DNA from: SZUA-309 sp965215995
GTDB lineage: Bacteria > Pseudomonadota > Gammaproteobacteria > Pseudomonadales > Azotimanducaceae
Assembly: GCA_965215995.1 (NCBI GenBank)
Contig: OZ244128.1
Coordinates: forward strand, 4,588,001 to 4,652,000
Length of the DNA: 64,000 nucleotides
Direction: 5' to 3'
Of this stretch, positions 23,425 to 31,744 are shown one piece after another. Positions within the stretch are counted from its first letter, which is position 1, and every line of letters starts with the position of its first letter. The translations under genes were made by a program, and so were the position numbers. The notes below the pieces were generated by a model. That model did not search any database. It had not been told where the DNA came from and saw only the letters and a program-made list of their open reading frames with translations.

Positions 23425-23975
23425 TTTCCACGGTTGAACGAAGCGAAGGACACTGGAGACAGAGCCTCTTCAAACCGGAATGCCGAGAAGACCCTCGCCG
23501 GGGTCAGGGTCAGTGTCAGGCGGCACTGGCTCAAGGGAAAAACCCACGTCCGGCAGCCGTTGGCCAACGTGCTGGATCGGGCAGGCGATCAGAGTCGCTC
23601 GCAGGCGGCTCCCCGGCTGGAACGATGCGCGCCTCTTCGGAGGTGGGCACTCGGGAAAGCAGCTCCCGCAAGGGAGAGGGGAGCGGACTTGGGAGAGAAG
23701 CTGAGAACCGGGTAGATTCCGACTTCGAGAAAGCCGATCAGCCAACTCGAAGCGACGTAGCAAGGCGTCGTAAAACAACGGCTCTTGAGTCAAAGGCTGC
23801 GGCCGGCGCCAATCGCCCTTGAGGCGGTTCGACAAAGGCTGAAGTCACAGGTCCACGGGCCTGATCGGGAGGGGCTGCTTCAAGTGAGCAAAACCGATCG
23901 ACGAGCCCAAAGCCTGAGATTGGTCCTCTTCGGAGGTCCGGTTGGAGAACCCCGCCTTGGCGGGGTTTTCTTTTA
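23425..23975 (+). ncRNA. candidate large structured non-coding RNA
   Basis: About 550 bases carry no credible gene (open frames here lack codon bias, ribosome sites and recognisable sequence) but at least eight compact hairpins: 23490-23505, 23554-23574, 23632-23643 (CCTC-TTCG-GAGG), 23663-23676 (CTCCC-GCAA-GGGAG), 23723-23752 (CTTCGAG/CTCGAAG), 23753-23770, 23811-23829, 23848-23863 and 23922-23939 (second TTCG loop). It ends in a strong plus-strand terminator. UUCG and GNRA tetraloops are hallmarks of folded RNA. The 5' end is a guess. It is not RNase P RNA, tmRNA or 6S RNA by conserved motifs. Confidence 0.55.
23948..23974 (+). terminator. strong intrinsic terminator ending the candidate RNA
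   Basis: A 9-bp stem AACCCCGCC/GGCGGGGTT with a two-base apex is followed by TTCTTTT on the plus strand. The minus-strand reading has no T tract after the stem. No protein gene precedes it on the plus strand, so it marks a plus-strand non-coding transcript. The convergent DUF1697 gene ends two bases further on. Confidence 0.88.
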
Positions 23976-23976
23976 T

Positions 23977-24543
23977 TCAGCCCGGGCGTTTCCCCTCCAT
24001 CAGGTTTTTCAGTGCGCGGATGGTGCGCCAGTTCCGGCTCGTGGCAGCGCAGCCGAACACCTTCTCAGCCCGCGCAGCCAGTTTGGACCGACCAATCCCG
24101 TCCGGTGCGTGCAGGTAGAAGATCGTGCCGTCCAGCTTGAACGACTCACCCGGCGCCTTGAGAGTGTCTAGCCTGGCGTCCGCATTTGCGGCAGGTACCG
24201 TCTCGAGAAACCAAACGTGAACTGTGGCCGGTGCCTTGTCTGCGATGGGAAATGGATTGCGATCGACCACCTTCTTGAGCGAGGCGGGGGTGATCCTCAG
24301 CACGGCCGGTTCAAAGCCATACAGCACGTTGATTCTGGCACCCAAGTCGGTCTCGATTGTCTTCTCCAGTGCTGGCGGTAGCGTGACGGCTACGTTGCCG
24401 CTTTGCAGATAGGTTTCCACATGGGTGCCGCCCAGATCCTCGAGGCAAGCACGCAACTTAGCCATGGGTAGCTTGTTACGCCCGCCGACGTTGATTCCAC
24501 GGAGCAGTAGTACGCACCGTCCCACGGGGCTCAGACTTCCCAT
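23977..24543 (-). CDS. DUF1697 family protein
   Basis: This 188-residue cytoplasmic protein has the DUF1697 start VLLLRGINVGGRNKLPMAKLR and YLQSGNVAV, with ATSRNWRTIRAL near the end. Members are widespread and of unknown function. The ATG at 24543 is placed ten codons before the conserved start; a longer frame upstream is not family-like. It is monocistronic and converges with the candidate structured RNA. Confidence 0.9.
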   Translation of the reverse strand: MGSLSPVGRCVLLLRGINVGGRNKLPMAKLRACLEDLGGTHVETYLQSGNVAVTLPPALEKTIETDLGARINVLYGFEPAVLRITPASLKKVVDRNPFPIADKAPATVHVWFLETVPAANADARLDTLKAPGESFKLDGTIFYLHAPDGIGRSKLAARAEKVFGCAATSRNWRTIRALKNLMEGKRPG

Positions 24544-24665
24544 GTCTGCCTCCCTCTCCAGTAGAGGCTCTAAACATAGCAGGAGGGCAGTCCTGGACAT
24601 ATGGGACGAAGAGGCCGCACATCGGTACAATGCGCGCTCTTTGAAATGCTGACAAAGGTACGCCC

Positions 24666-24956
24666 ATGGCCACGGCCGAAGAAGACGAAGCCGCTCGCGA
24701 GCGAGACGATGTGCGCTGCGAGGCCGCACTGTCCACACTGGAAGACGTGCTTTGGCGATTCAACGAGACCAATGAAGGCACGTTGTCGGTATACGATGTG
24801 CTCGGCTTTCTCGTCGAAGACCTGGTCAAAGAAGGATTCTGTGCTGCCTGCGTGAACGATACGATCAAGACGGCACTGGAACGCACGGGTGCGGATCTCA
24901 ATACTCACCGCGAAGAGGAAGGGCCGCTACGGGGCTCGGGCGACGTTTTTCACTGA
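24666..24956 (+). CDS. hypothetical acidic protein (96 aa)
   Basis: No family is recognised. The protein is acidic and helical (DVRCEAALSTLEDVLWRFNE, VYDVLGFLVEDLVKEGFCAA) with four Cys, two in FCAACV. An AAAGG ribosome site precedes the ATG and codon use is normal. It is divergent from the DUF1697 gene and ends one base before the stop of the convergent enoyl-CoA hydratase gene. Confidence 0.65.
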   Translation: MATAEEDEAARERDDVRCEAALSTLEDVLWRFNETNEGTLSVYDVLGFLVEDLVKEGFCAACVNDTIKTALERTGADLNTHREEEGPLRGSGDVFH

Positions 24957-24957
24957 C

Positions 24958-25761
24958 TCAGATCACCGAGCCTTCACCAAAATCCGGATCCCGCTTTTCT
25001 CTCAGCGCCCGCACACCTTCCCGTGCATCCGGACTCGTAAATCCGAGCATCTCCAGCGCGGTGGAGGTGTCGAAGGTTGGTCCGGCCATGCGCAGCCAGT
25101 TGTTCAGTGAGTACTTGGTCCAGCGGATCGCGCTCTGTGCACCACCGGCCAGTTTGTCTGCCACTTCCAGCGCCTTGTCCTGCAGCTCATCATCATCCAC
25201 GCACAAAGACACCAGGCCGATACGCTCTGCTTCTTCGCCGGAGAGACGATCGCAGGTGAGCAGGTAGTACTTCGACTTTGCCATGCCGCAGAGCAACGGC
25301 CAGATGATGGCGGCATGATCTCCGGCGGCAACGCCGAGCCGAGTGTGACCATCTGTCAGACTGACGGAACGGGCGACGATGGAGATATCGGCCATCAGAC
25401 CGGCCACCAGACCCGCACCCACCGCGGGACCGTTGATGGCAGAAATGACCGGCTTGCCGCAGTTGATGATGTTGTAGACCAGGTCTCTGGCTTCCTTCCA
25501 CGTGCGCGCCCGCACATCGAAATCATCTATGGTCTCATCGATCATGTCGAAGTCACCGCCTGCAGAAAACGCTTTTCCGGCTCCGGTCAGGATCACGGCA
25601 TCTATGTCCGGATCTTCATCGACCTCGCGCCAGACATAGGTGATCTCTCTGTGGCCGATGGCGTCCAGGGCATTGTAGCGCTCAGGTCGATTGAAGGTGA
25701 TCCTGAGAACCCGGGGTGTCGGGCGGTCGAAAGCGAGCCTCTGATAGTTTTCGTATGCCAC
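24958..25761 (-). CDS. enoyl-CoA hydratase/isomerase family protein
   Basis: This 267-residue crotonase-fold enzyme has the N-terminal LRITFNRPERYNALD, the oxyanion-hole region SAGGDFDMID and the second element INGPAVGAGLVAGLMADISI. The catalytic Glu positions of classical hydratases (after GAGLV...) appear replaced, so the exact reaction (hydration, isomerisation or other CoA chemistry) cannot be fixed. The C-terminus has the DAREGVRALREKRDPDF sequence usual for the family. It lies 60 bases from the MAPEG gene in the same direction. Confidence 0.9.
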   Translation of the reverse strand: MAYENYQRLAFDRPTPRVLRITFNRPERYNALDAIGHREITYVWREVDEDPDIDAVILTGAGKAFSAGGDFDMIDETIDDFDVRARTWKEARDLVYNIINCGKPVISAINGPAVGAGLVAGLMADISIVARSVSLTDGHTRLGVAAGDHAAIIWPLLCGMAKSKYYLLTCDRLSGEEAERIGLVSLCVDDDELQDKALEVADKLAGGAQSAIRWTKYSLNNWLRMAGPTFDTSTALEMLGFTSPDAREGVRALREKRDPDFGEGSVI

Positions 25762-25821
25762 GTTTGCCTCCTCGGGCGCGAGCTTCTTACCAGTACATCA
25801 AGACATCAGCGCTGCAGTACA

Positions 25822-26208
25822 TCAGAACAGCGCGAACAGAATCATCAGAGTGCCTGCTATTCCGATGGCCCAGGCCAGCGGCCGGATCCACGGCCAACCG
25901 GCCAGGTAGATCACGGCGTGGGCTATCCGGCTGTAGAAAAAAAGTTGAGCCCCGAGAACGGTCCATTCCGTGGAGATACCGGCCACGGAAGCTGCTAGTA
26001 CCAGTGTTGCGAAGAGCAGTAGGCCTTCTTTGTGGTTTTCAGCGACCCGTTTGCTGCGCGACTGGAACTGTGACGGTTCGCCCAGGTTGTCCCTTGCGCC
26101 CGCCATTGCGGGTAGTCCCTGGGCCAAGATGCCTGCGACGGCCTGGATCAGAATCAGTAACACAAGCAAGGCCACGCTATAGGCGAGCATGGTGAGTTCG
26201 ATAGTCAT
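25822..26208 (-). CDS. MAPEG family membrane protein
   Basis: This 128-residue, four-helix membrane protein has the MAPEG core RVAENHKEGLLLFATLVLAA and FFYSRIAHAVIYLAG, as in bacterial glutathione-transferase-like membrane proteins. Substrate is unknown. It is followed after 60 bases by the enoyl-CoA hydratase gene. The gap contains a 10-base direct repeat CAGTACATCA (25791-25800 and 25815-25824). Confidence 0.88.
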   Translation of the reverse strand: MTIELTMLAYSVALLVLLILIQAVAGILAQGLPAMAGARDNLGEPSQFQSRSKRVAENHKEGLLLFATLVLAASVAGISTEWTVLGAQLFFYSRIAHAVIYLAGWPWIRPLAWAIGIAGTLMILFALF

Positions 26209-26289
26209 TGATATGTCCCCTTGGTTGATGACTTCGAGACGACTTACTTTACGGAACTGTTCCTGAGCCGACCAGAGCGGATTCCGGTC

Positions 26290-27306
26290 TCAGGAGAGGA
26301 TAGCGTTGCCGTATACCGGCAGGGAGGCCGTGCCGCCGGTGTGCAGAAAGACAAGATCGGCAACGCCTTCGAACTCGCCTGCGGTAATTTTACCAATGAG
26401 TCCGCTCATGGCTTTCCCGGAGTAGACGGGATCCAGCAACAGCCCCTCCTGTGAAGCGAGTTGCTTGAGAGCGTCAAAGGTGGCTGCCGTTGGCAGGCCG
26501 TATCCTTCACCAAGGTAGCTTGAATCCACAATGATGGCGTCCCGGTCGAGTTGGTAGTCGACACCGGCCAGCCGCAAGGCTTCATCTGCCAGGTCGCCGA
26601 TCTGGGCGACAAAGGCGGGCAGTTCTGCGCCGCCCTCAGAGACGTTGATGCCGTGCACTCTGATCTCGTCCAGCTTGCCGGCCAGGGCAAGTCCGGCGAG
26701 CAGACCGGACTGGGTCCCAGCGCTGGCGGTGGCGTGGACGATGTCCGTCAGCTCGAAGCCGCGATCCTTGCTCTGCTCGATCAGTTCCAGCGCGCAGGCT
26801 GCGTAGCCAAGCGCGCCGGTGCCGTTGGAGCCGCCCGTGGGGATTGTGTAGACGGACCGTTTCTGACCGTCGAGATCGGCTCTCAGTTCACTCAAGGTAT
26901 TCTTGACCTCGTCCATTGCCACCAGGTGGACGTTGGCGCCAAACATGTGATCCAGCAGAACGTTGCCAAGCGTCTCGTAGCTCGGATCCTGCCAGGGTAC
27001 CTTGCGGGCCAGGATCAGGTGACAGGCAAGCCCACGGGCGGCACAGGCTGCTGCCGTCTGCCTGGCGTGATTGGACTGCACCGCACCGAAGGTAATGACC
27101 GTGTCCGCGCCTTCGGCTTCAGCCTGGCCGATGAGGAATTCGAGTTTGCGGGTCTTGTTACCGCCTGTGCCGAGGCCGGTGCAGTCGTCCCGTTTCACCC
27201 ATAGGTCCGGGCCGCCCAGCTTGCTTGAGAGCCTCTCCATCCGTTCCAGCGGAGTGGGAAGATGTGCCAGTTGGGTTCGTGGCAGATGGCTGAAAGCGTC
27301 GGTCAT
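26290..27306 (-). CDS. dcyD: D-cysteine desulfhydrase (PLP-dependent, DcyD/ACC deaminase family)
   Basis: This 338-residue fold-type II PLP enzyme converts D-cysteine to pyruvate, H2S and ammonia. It has WVKRDDCTGLGTGGNKTRKL with the PLP lysine, FGAVQSNHARQTAAACA, TIPTGGSNGTGALGYA, ASAGTQSGLLAGL and the C-terminal FLHTGGTASLPVY. The family also contains ACC deaminase; GTGG and the overall length favour DcyD. ATG 27306 is preferred; a GTG at 27339 would add eleven residues. Confidence 0.86.
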   Translation of the reverse strand: MTDAFSHLPRTQLAHLPTPLERMERLSSKLGGPDLWVKRDDCTGLGTGGNKTRKLEFLIGQAEAEGADTVITFGAVQSNHARQTAAACAARGLACHLILARKVPWQDPSYETLGNVLLDHMFGANVHLVAMDEVKNTLSELRADLDGQKRSVYTIPTGGSNGTGALGYAACALELIEQSKDRGFELTDIVHATASAGTQSGLLAGLALAGKLDEIRVHGINVSEGGAELPAFVAQIGDLADEALRLAGVDYQLDRDAIIVDSSYLGEGYGLPTAATFDALKQLASQEGLLLDPVYSGKAMSGLIGKITAGEFEGVADLVFLHTGGTASLPVYGNAILS

Positions 27307-27450
27307 TTCTCGAAGGATCCTCTGGTGTGGATAGCTCACGGAAGCTCAGAGCTTATCGCGTCAGGCCCGACAGTGCGCTCGTCGAGTGGTTTCCGCGCTG
27401 TGGATTTCTGCGTATGGTTCCGAGCGTCGTTTTGCGACTTGGCTGACCAG

Positions 27451-28626
27451 ATGCCAGATCACGCCCAGTTTCTGCTCGCCATCGGAGCTTTTCTCCTGCT
27501 CGGGCTTGCTGCCGACGTGCTTGGCCGACGAACGATCATTCCCCGCGTCACCCTGATCCTCTGCTGCGGCATTGTTGTTGGTGACGAGTTGCTGGGCCTG
27601 ATTCCGGACGTCCTGCACCAGCGTTTTCCGTTGATCGCGGACATGGCGCTGATGATGGTGGGTTTCCTGCTTGGCGGTCGGCTGCGACTCGAGGCTTTGC
27701 AAGCAGATGGGCCCCAGGTGCTGTGGATCTCAATCGTCGCAGCCCTGGGCACAACCGCGCTCGTGACCCTCGCGCTTCTGCTGATGGGTGTGCCACTGGC
27801 GGCGGCGGTGCTGCTCGGCTGCGTGGCGGCGGCAACGGCACCGGCCGCAACGCTTGATACGCTCATGGTTTACGGGACTGAAGGTCGCTTTGGCCGACTG
27901 CTGGCGGCAGTGGTTGCGATCGACGATGCCTGGGCACTCATCCTGTTCAGCCTGGGGCTGGCCTTCATAGGACTGATGGACGGTGACAATCACCTCGCAG
28001 GTACGCTGCAGGAAGTGGCCTGGGATCTTGGCGGCGCGTTGCTGCTCGGTGCCGTCATCGGGCTGCCCGCGTCTTACCTGACGGGTCGGGTCCGCCCCGG
28101 TCAGCCAATGCTGATGGAAGCACTGGGCCTGGTGTTGCTGTGTGGAGGACTTGCCCTGATCCTTGAAGTTTCCTATCTGATCGCCTGCATGACCATGGGG
28201 ATGGTCATCGCTAATCTCGCGCGCCATCACGACTATCCCTTCCATGAGATCGAGAACATCGAGTGGCCCTTCATGGTGGTCTTCTTCATGCTCGCAGGCG
28301 CGTCGCTAGAGCTGTCTGCGCTCTTGCAGGTTGGTCTTGTGGCGGCCGTATTCGTGGGCGCTCGGATCGTCGGCAAGATAGTGGGCGCGGCGCTCGGTGC
28401 ACGTGTCAGCGGTGCGGACGTGGTGGTGACCCGCTGGATGGGAATGGCCCTCCTGCCTCAGGCGGGCGTCGCCATCGGCATGGCACTGCTCGCGGCCGAG
28501 AGGTATCCGAACTATCAGGATTTCATTCTGCCGGTGGTGATCGGCACGACGGTAATCTTCGAGCTCACCGGTCCCATCGCCACGCGCGTCGCGCTGGCAC
28601 GCGCGGCGGAAGCGGAACAGACATAA
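27451..28626 (+). CDS. cation/proton antiporter, CPA2 family
   Basis: This 391-residue protein has about 12 membrane helices, beginning ADVLGRRTIIPRVTLILCCG. The middle has the antiporter core AATAPAATLDTLMVYGTEG followed by VVAIDDAWALILFSLGLAF, the ASP-Asp motif region of Na+/H+ or K+/H+ exchangers. No TrkA-N or other regulatory domain is attached. ATG 27451 is chosen as the first Met before the first helix. The stop is followed directly by a hairpin. Confidence 0.88.
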   Translation: MPDHAQFLLAIGAFLLLGLAADVLGRRTIIPRVTLILCCGIVVGDELLGLIPDVLHQRFPLIADMALMMVGFLLGGRLRLEALQADGPQVLWISIVAALGTTALVTLALLLMGVPLAAAVLLGCVAAATAPAATLDTLMVYGTEGRFGRLLAAVVAIDDAWALILFSLGLAFIGLMDGDNHLAGTLQEVAWDLGGALLLGAVIGLPASYLTGRVRPGQPMLMEALGLVLLCGGLALILEVSYLIACMTMGMVIANLARHHDYPFHEIENIEWPFMVVFFMLAGASLELSALLQVGLVAAVFVGARIVGKIVGAALGARVSGADVVVTRWMGMALLPQAGVAIGMALLAAERYPNYQDFILPVVIGTTVIFELTGPIATRVALARAAEAEQT

Positions 28627-28648
28627 AAAAGCCGCCCGAAGGCGGCTT
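28625..28648 (-). terminator. intrinsic terminator between antiporter gene and candidate sRNA
   Basis: The stem GCCGCC/GGCGGC (28631-28646) with loop CGAA is flanked by A-T pairs. Six A at 28625-28630 give a six-base U tract on the minus strand, so it is best as a minus-strand terminator. On the plus strand it follows the antiporter stop codon but has only a short T run, so it may serve both directions. Confidence 0.78.
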
Positions 28649-28744
28649 GAATCCGTCCCGTTATGGTTTTTATTCGGGACTGAATTTCGCTTTCCCCTCC
28701 CCTAGTAACCGGCTCGTCCTCACGTGCTCGGCAGGGCAAAACGA
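28625..28744 (-). ncRNA. candidate small RNA, about 120 nt
   Basis: On the minus strand a promoter-like pair TTGATT (28774-28779) and TACTTT (28751-28756) with 17-base spacing is followed by about 120 bases without a gene, containing a GTCCCG/CGGGAC hairpin with an A-rich loop (about 28652-28680) and ending in the terminator at 28625-28648. The -10 match is modest. The remaining bases of the 324-base gap (28780-28950) show nothing further except the ribosome site of the next gene. Confidence 0.4.
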
Positions 28745-28950
28745 GCGGAGAAAGTAACAGGAACTTTTCAGACAATCAACAAGTTAAGAAGACTTTTCTA
28801 GTATTCGTTGAGGTTGCAGTAAGCCTATCCGAGGATCTGGGGTGATCGTTGTGGCTTGGAAGGCACGCCGGAACGGGGCTTCGAGGCCTGTAACCTGAGC
28901 GCCAGACTGCTAGTCTTCGCGGGCAACAACGCGCACTCACGGGGAGAACA

Positions 28951-30000
28951 ATGGCGATCGAGACACCACTGGCAGAACAGCCGCTGGCCTTGAAAGGGGC
29001 ACCTGGCTCGCCCTACACACGCAAGATGCTGGCTGTGCTCCGTTACCGACGAATCCCGTACCGGCTTTTGGTCGGAGATCAGGCGGAATCCCTGGGGATG
29101 CCCGAGCCTAAGGTAGGGCTGCTGCCTACCTTTTACTTTCCGGACCACGCAGGGGAGCCGGAGGCTGTGGTGGATTCCACGCCAATCATTCGCAGGCTCG
29201 AGGAAGAATATCCGGGTCGATCGGTCATTCCCGACGATCCGGTGTTGAACTTCATCGACTACCTGCTCGAAGACTACGGTGACGAATGGCTCACCAAGGC
29301 GATGTTTCACTATCGCTGGTATTACGAAGCAGACATCGAGCGGGCGGGGGAGATCCTGCCGCGCTGGCGCAATCTTCGGGCCACCGACGAAGAAATCGCA
29401 CCAATGTCGAAGTTCATTGCCGAACGTCAGATCTCAAGGCTTTATGTGGTGGGCAGCAACGACACCACGGCGCCGGTAATCGAGTCGAGCTATCTCAGGT
29501 TCCTCGAGCTGTTTCGGGCGCACCTCCCGAACGGGGGATTTCTGCTGGGTGCTCGGCCCGGCTCGTCGGACTTCGCCTTCTATGGCCAGCTCACACAGCT
29601 TGCCGCATTCGATCCGACCCCGATGTCGGAAACCCTGAGCCGGGCACCTCAGGTCTACGCGTGGACGAGCGTGGTGGACGATCTATCCGGCCTCGAACCG
29701 GGACCGGACGACTGGTTCGACCGGAATGAACTTCCGGACACGCTCAAAGGGTTGCTGGCGGAAGTGGGACGCACCTACGCGCCGGCCTTGCTGGCCAACG
29801 CGGCGGCCATCGATGCGGGATCGGATGAAGTGCAGACCGAGATCGACGGCAAACCCTGGGTCCAGAAGCCGTTTCCCTATCAGGCGCGCTGTCTGCAATG
29901 GTTGCGCCAAGCCTATGTGGGCCTGGATGGCGAGGACCGGCAGCTCGTGGATGGTCTGCTCGAAGGTACAGGCTGTGAGGCGCTGTTTACCCGACCGTGA
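28951..30000 (+). CDS. glutathione S-transferase-like protein
   Basis: This 349-residue protein has an N-terminal thioredoxin-like GST domain (KGAPGSPYTRKMLAVLRYRRIPYRL, VDSTPIIRRLEEEYPGR) and a long helical C-terminal region with FLLGARPGSSDFAFYGQL, typical of GST-C. It is about 100 residues longer than normal GSTs. The catalytic residue could be Ser20 or Tyr22. GGGGAG precedes the ATG. Substrate is unknown. Confidence 0.83.
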   Translation: MAIETPLAEQPLALKGAPGSPYTRKMLAVLRYRRIPYRLLVGDQAESLGMPEPKVGLLPTFYFPDHAGEPEAVVDSTPIIRRLEEEYPGRSVIPDDPVLNFIDYLLEDYGDEWLTKAMFHYRWYYEADIERAGEILPRWRNLRATDEEIAPMSKFIAERQISRLYVVGSNDTTAPVIESSYLRFLELFRAHLPNGGFLLGARPGSSDFAFYGQLTQLAAFDPTPMSETLSRAPQVYAWTSVVDDLSGLEPGPDDWFDRNELPDTLKGLLAEVGRTYAPALLANAAAIDAGSDEVQTEIDGKPWVQKPFPYQARCLQWLRQAYVGLDGEDRQLVDGLLEGTGCEALFTRP

Positions 30001-30025
30001 TCCGGACGGACCTGATCGATGCCGC

Positions 30026-30310
30026 TCAGCGGCGTCCGAAGGCGTTCATCATGGCCTCGGCGGACAACCAGAACGCCAGCTGCACACGCTGGTACAGCGG
30101 CAGGCCTCGGCTTTCCCGCCAACGCAGGCGCCAGCCACGCCAGGCGGGATGGCGAGCGAGTTTGCGCTCGAAGCGGGGGGATAGCGCCGAAACGCAGACC
30201 ATCGCCAGAATGAGGAATAGAAAGCCAGGCAGGACCGGGATCAGAAGCCCGATCAGCCCGAGAAGCGTGAAGGCCACGGCGGCCAGGATGAGAGCGCTGC
30301 GTTTGAGCAT
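30026..30310 (-). CDS. small membrane protein, DUF454-like
   Basis: This 94-residue protein has one long hydrophobic segment (LILAAVAFTLLGLIGLLIPVLPGFLFLILA, residues 6-35) with LLIPVLPGF, then a basic region RFERKLARHPAWRGW. It resembles the YbaN/DUF454 inner-membrane family, function unknown. The ATG at 30310 starts the hydrophobic part. Converges with the GST-like gene, 25 bases apart. Confidence 0.65.
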   Translation of the reverse strand: MLKRSALILAAVAFTLLGLIGLLIPVLPGFLFLILAMVCVSALSPRFERKLARHPAWRGWRLRWRESRGLPLYQRVQLAFWLSAEAMMNAFGRR

Positions 30311-30528
30311 CCAGTGAATCCTGAAGAGTTGCTTGCTGACCACATTGGCAATGCAACCCTTGTGCCACACATAACATATTGATTTTGATGGATAAAACCT
30401 TAACGCTGGCTGGCGAATTTGCCTAACTGCTGGCCAAATCCGCCTGCGACTCTCCTTACAACCCGATAACCCCAATGTCACCTTGGCTCTTTATCCTCGA
30501 TGAGTAGTTTTTACCGATTGAGGACACC
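30311..30528. promoter_or_regulatory. divergent intergenic region, 218 bases
   Basis: It separates the leftward DUF454-like gene from the rightward 66-residue gene. TTGATTTTGATGGA around 30379 has one good FNR half-site but a poor second half. No clear promoter hexamers, hairpins or small frames stand out. Confidence 0.3.
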
Positions 30529-30729
30529 ATGCAGGACATTCTGGGACGGACATTCTCCGTGGGGGACGGAGAGTATCGAGTAGTAGACGTCCGACAGCTT
30601 TCCGGTGAGGTCATGGTCTATGCGGAACAGACGGCCGCGGAGGTCACGGAAGAGCGCCGGCCACGCCGTGCGGCCTTTCATTACGGTGATATCGCTGCCA
30701 GGCTGGAATCCGGTCCCCGCGCTGGCTGA
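30529..30729 (+). CDS. hypothetical small protein (66 aa)
   Basis: No family is recognised. The 66-residue protein looks like a small beta-rich domain (FSVGDGEYRVVDVRQLSGEV, MVYAEQ) with a basic stretch EERRPRRAAFHYGD. GAGG seven bases before the ATG and ordinary codon use support it. It stands alone between two non-coding gaps of about 220 bases. Confidence 0.55.
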   Translation: MQDILGRTFSVGDGEYRVVDVRQLSGEVMVYAEQTAAEVTEERRPRRAAFHYGDIAARLESGPRAG

Positions 30730-30951
30730 CATCGCCTGTGAGCTCTAGGCTGCTCGTTGATCGCACACCCCTCCTGCGTCACGATCTTTGATTGAACCCT
30801 ATCTCTCTGATTTCGTGACCTTTTCCACGGCTTGACGGCCATTGTCCTGATTTAATTCCGGAATCCGGAAGGTACGACCCCCGTGCCGTGCCAGGCCGTT
30901 GATGACCGTGGCGTTCATGCGCTGCTTTTTCGCAAAGGATGACGGAAAGTC
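30730..30951. promoter_or_regulatory. intergenic region with a 15-bp palindrome
   Basis: This 222-base gap precedes the coiled-coil protein gene. It contains TTCCGGAATCCGGAA (30856-30870), a perfect inverted repeat about a central base, 81 bases upstream of the next start, and a TTGACG (30832-30837) without a properly spaced -10. It may be an operator. Confidence 0.4.
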
Positions 30952-31740
30952 GTGACAGAGCAGGATGGATACGAGGAAGCCGTATTGCTGTTCGATGCCG
31001 ATCTGCAAGGCATCGATTCGGAGTACACGTCCTCAGACTTCGAGGCGCTGATTGCCGGCGGGGCGAACCTCAGCCAGTTTGCTGCCAGCGTGGTCCATGC
31101 CGCCTTTGTGGTGGTTGGCGCGGCGCTTTCCGTGCGGGCGATGGTATTTTTCATCTTCAAGGTGGACGAAGACGGCCTGGCGGATCCGAACTTCAATCTG
31201 CCTCTGCGATATCTCGCCGACAATGCCGGTCCGGGTCCGGATCTGGGTGCAGGAGCCATTCGCCTCGCCTGCCGCGGCCAATGCCCGGTACCCTGGCACT
31301 CGGTGAACATGTGGGAGCCAGGCGCCGGTCCGGATGGTGGGTCCATCGATCTGGTGCAGAAGGTTGTCTGGCGAAACCGGTTGGGGCTCAAACCTTCCGG
31401 CGCCATCGATAAGGTGCTGGAGGCGGAGCATCTGGTGCTGCTGGAAAACGGGCTGGAGCAGTCCAATGGCCAGCGTCTGAGCCAGAAGATCATGGAAGCC
31501 CGGCTGACGGATACCTTCGGTGAAGAAGGCAAGGTCAACCTCGAGAAGGTGATCAGGCAGCACAATGATCGCCTGTCGGAAGTGTCGAGCAAATATCGCG
31601 AGGAACTCGCCGAGCAGCAGCAGACCTATCTGATGCAGATCAGGGACTGTCGGGAAGAAATCCGCGAGCTGAAATCAGCCCTGCGAAACGAGCAGCAGAA
31701 GAGCCGGCGCCTGCAGGCCCTCCTGCGCGGCGATCCCTGA
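30952..31740 (+). CDS. hypothetical protein with C-terminal coiled coil (262 aa)
   Basis: No family is recognised. Residues 1-175 look globular, with a hydrophobic stretch (SVVHAAFVVVGAALSVRAMVFFIF, about 46-69) that reads more like buried beta-alpha than a membrane helix, and a Cys pair in RLACRGQCPVPWH. Residues 180-260 form a charged coiled coil (KVNLEKVIRQHNDRLSEVSS, EEIRELKSALRNEQQKSRRL). The start is a GTG at 30952 after GGAAAG. Codon use is normal. Confidence 0.68.
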   Translation: MTEQDGYEEAVLLFDADLQGIDSEYTSSDFEALIAGGANLSQFAASVVHAAFVVVGAALSVRAMVFFIFKVDEDGLADPNFNLPLRYLADNAGPGPDLGAGAIRLACRGQCPVPWHSVNMWEPGAGPDGGSIDLVQKVVWRNRLGLKPSGAIDKVLEAEHLVLLENGLEQSNGQRLSQKIMEARLTDTFGEEGKVNLEKVIRQHNDRLSEVSSKYREELAEQQQTYLMQIRDCREEIRELKSALRNEQQKSRRLQALLRGDP

Positions 31741-31744
31741 TCCG

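Noticed and set aside
23316..23822. Open frames of 168 and 121 residues in the 23.3-23.9 kb gap
   Set aside because: Arg/Ser/Gly-rich translations without family likeness, no ribosome sites; hairpins and the terminator fit a non-coding RNA better.
23425..23975. CsrB/RsmZ-type, RNase P, tmRNA or 6S identity for the structured RNA
   Set aside because: GGA motifs are not enriched over expectation and conserved RNase P, tmRNA and 6S core motifs are not seen on either strand.
25791..25824. Direct repeat CAGTACATCA twice, 24 bases apart
   Set aside because: Too short and only two copies; no link to a mobile element or regulator.
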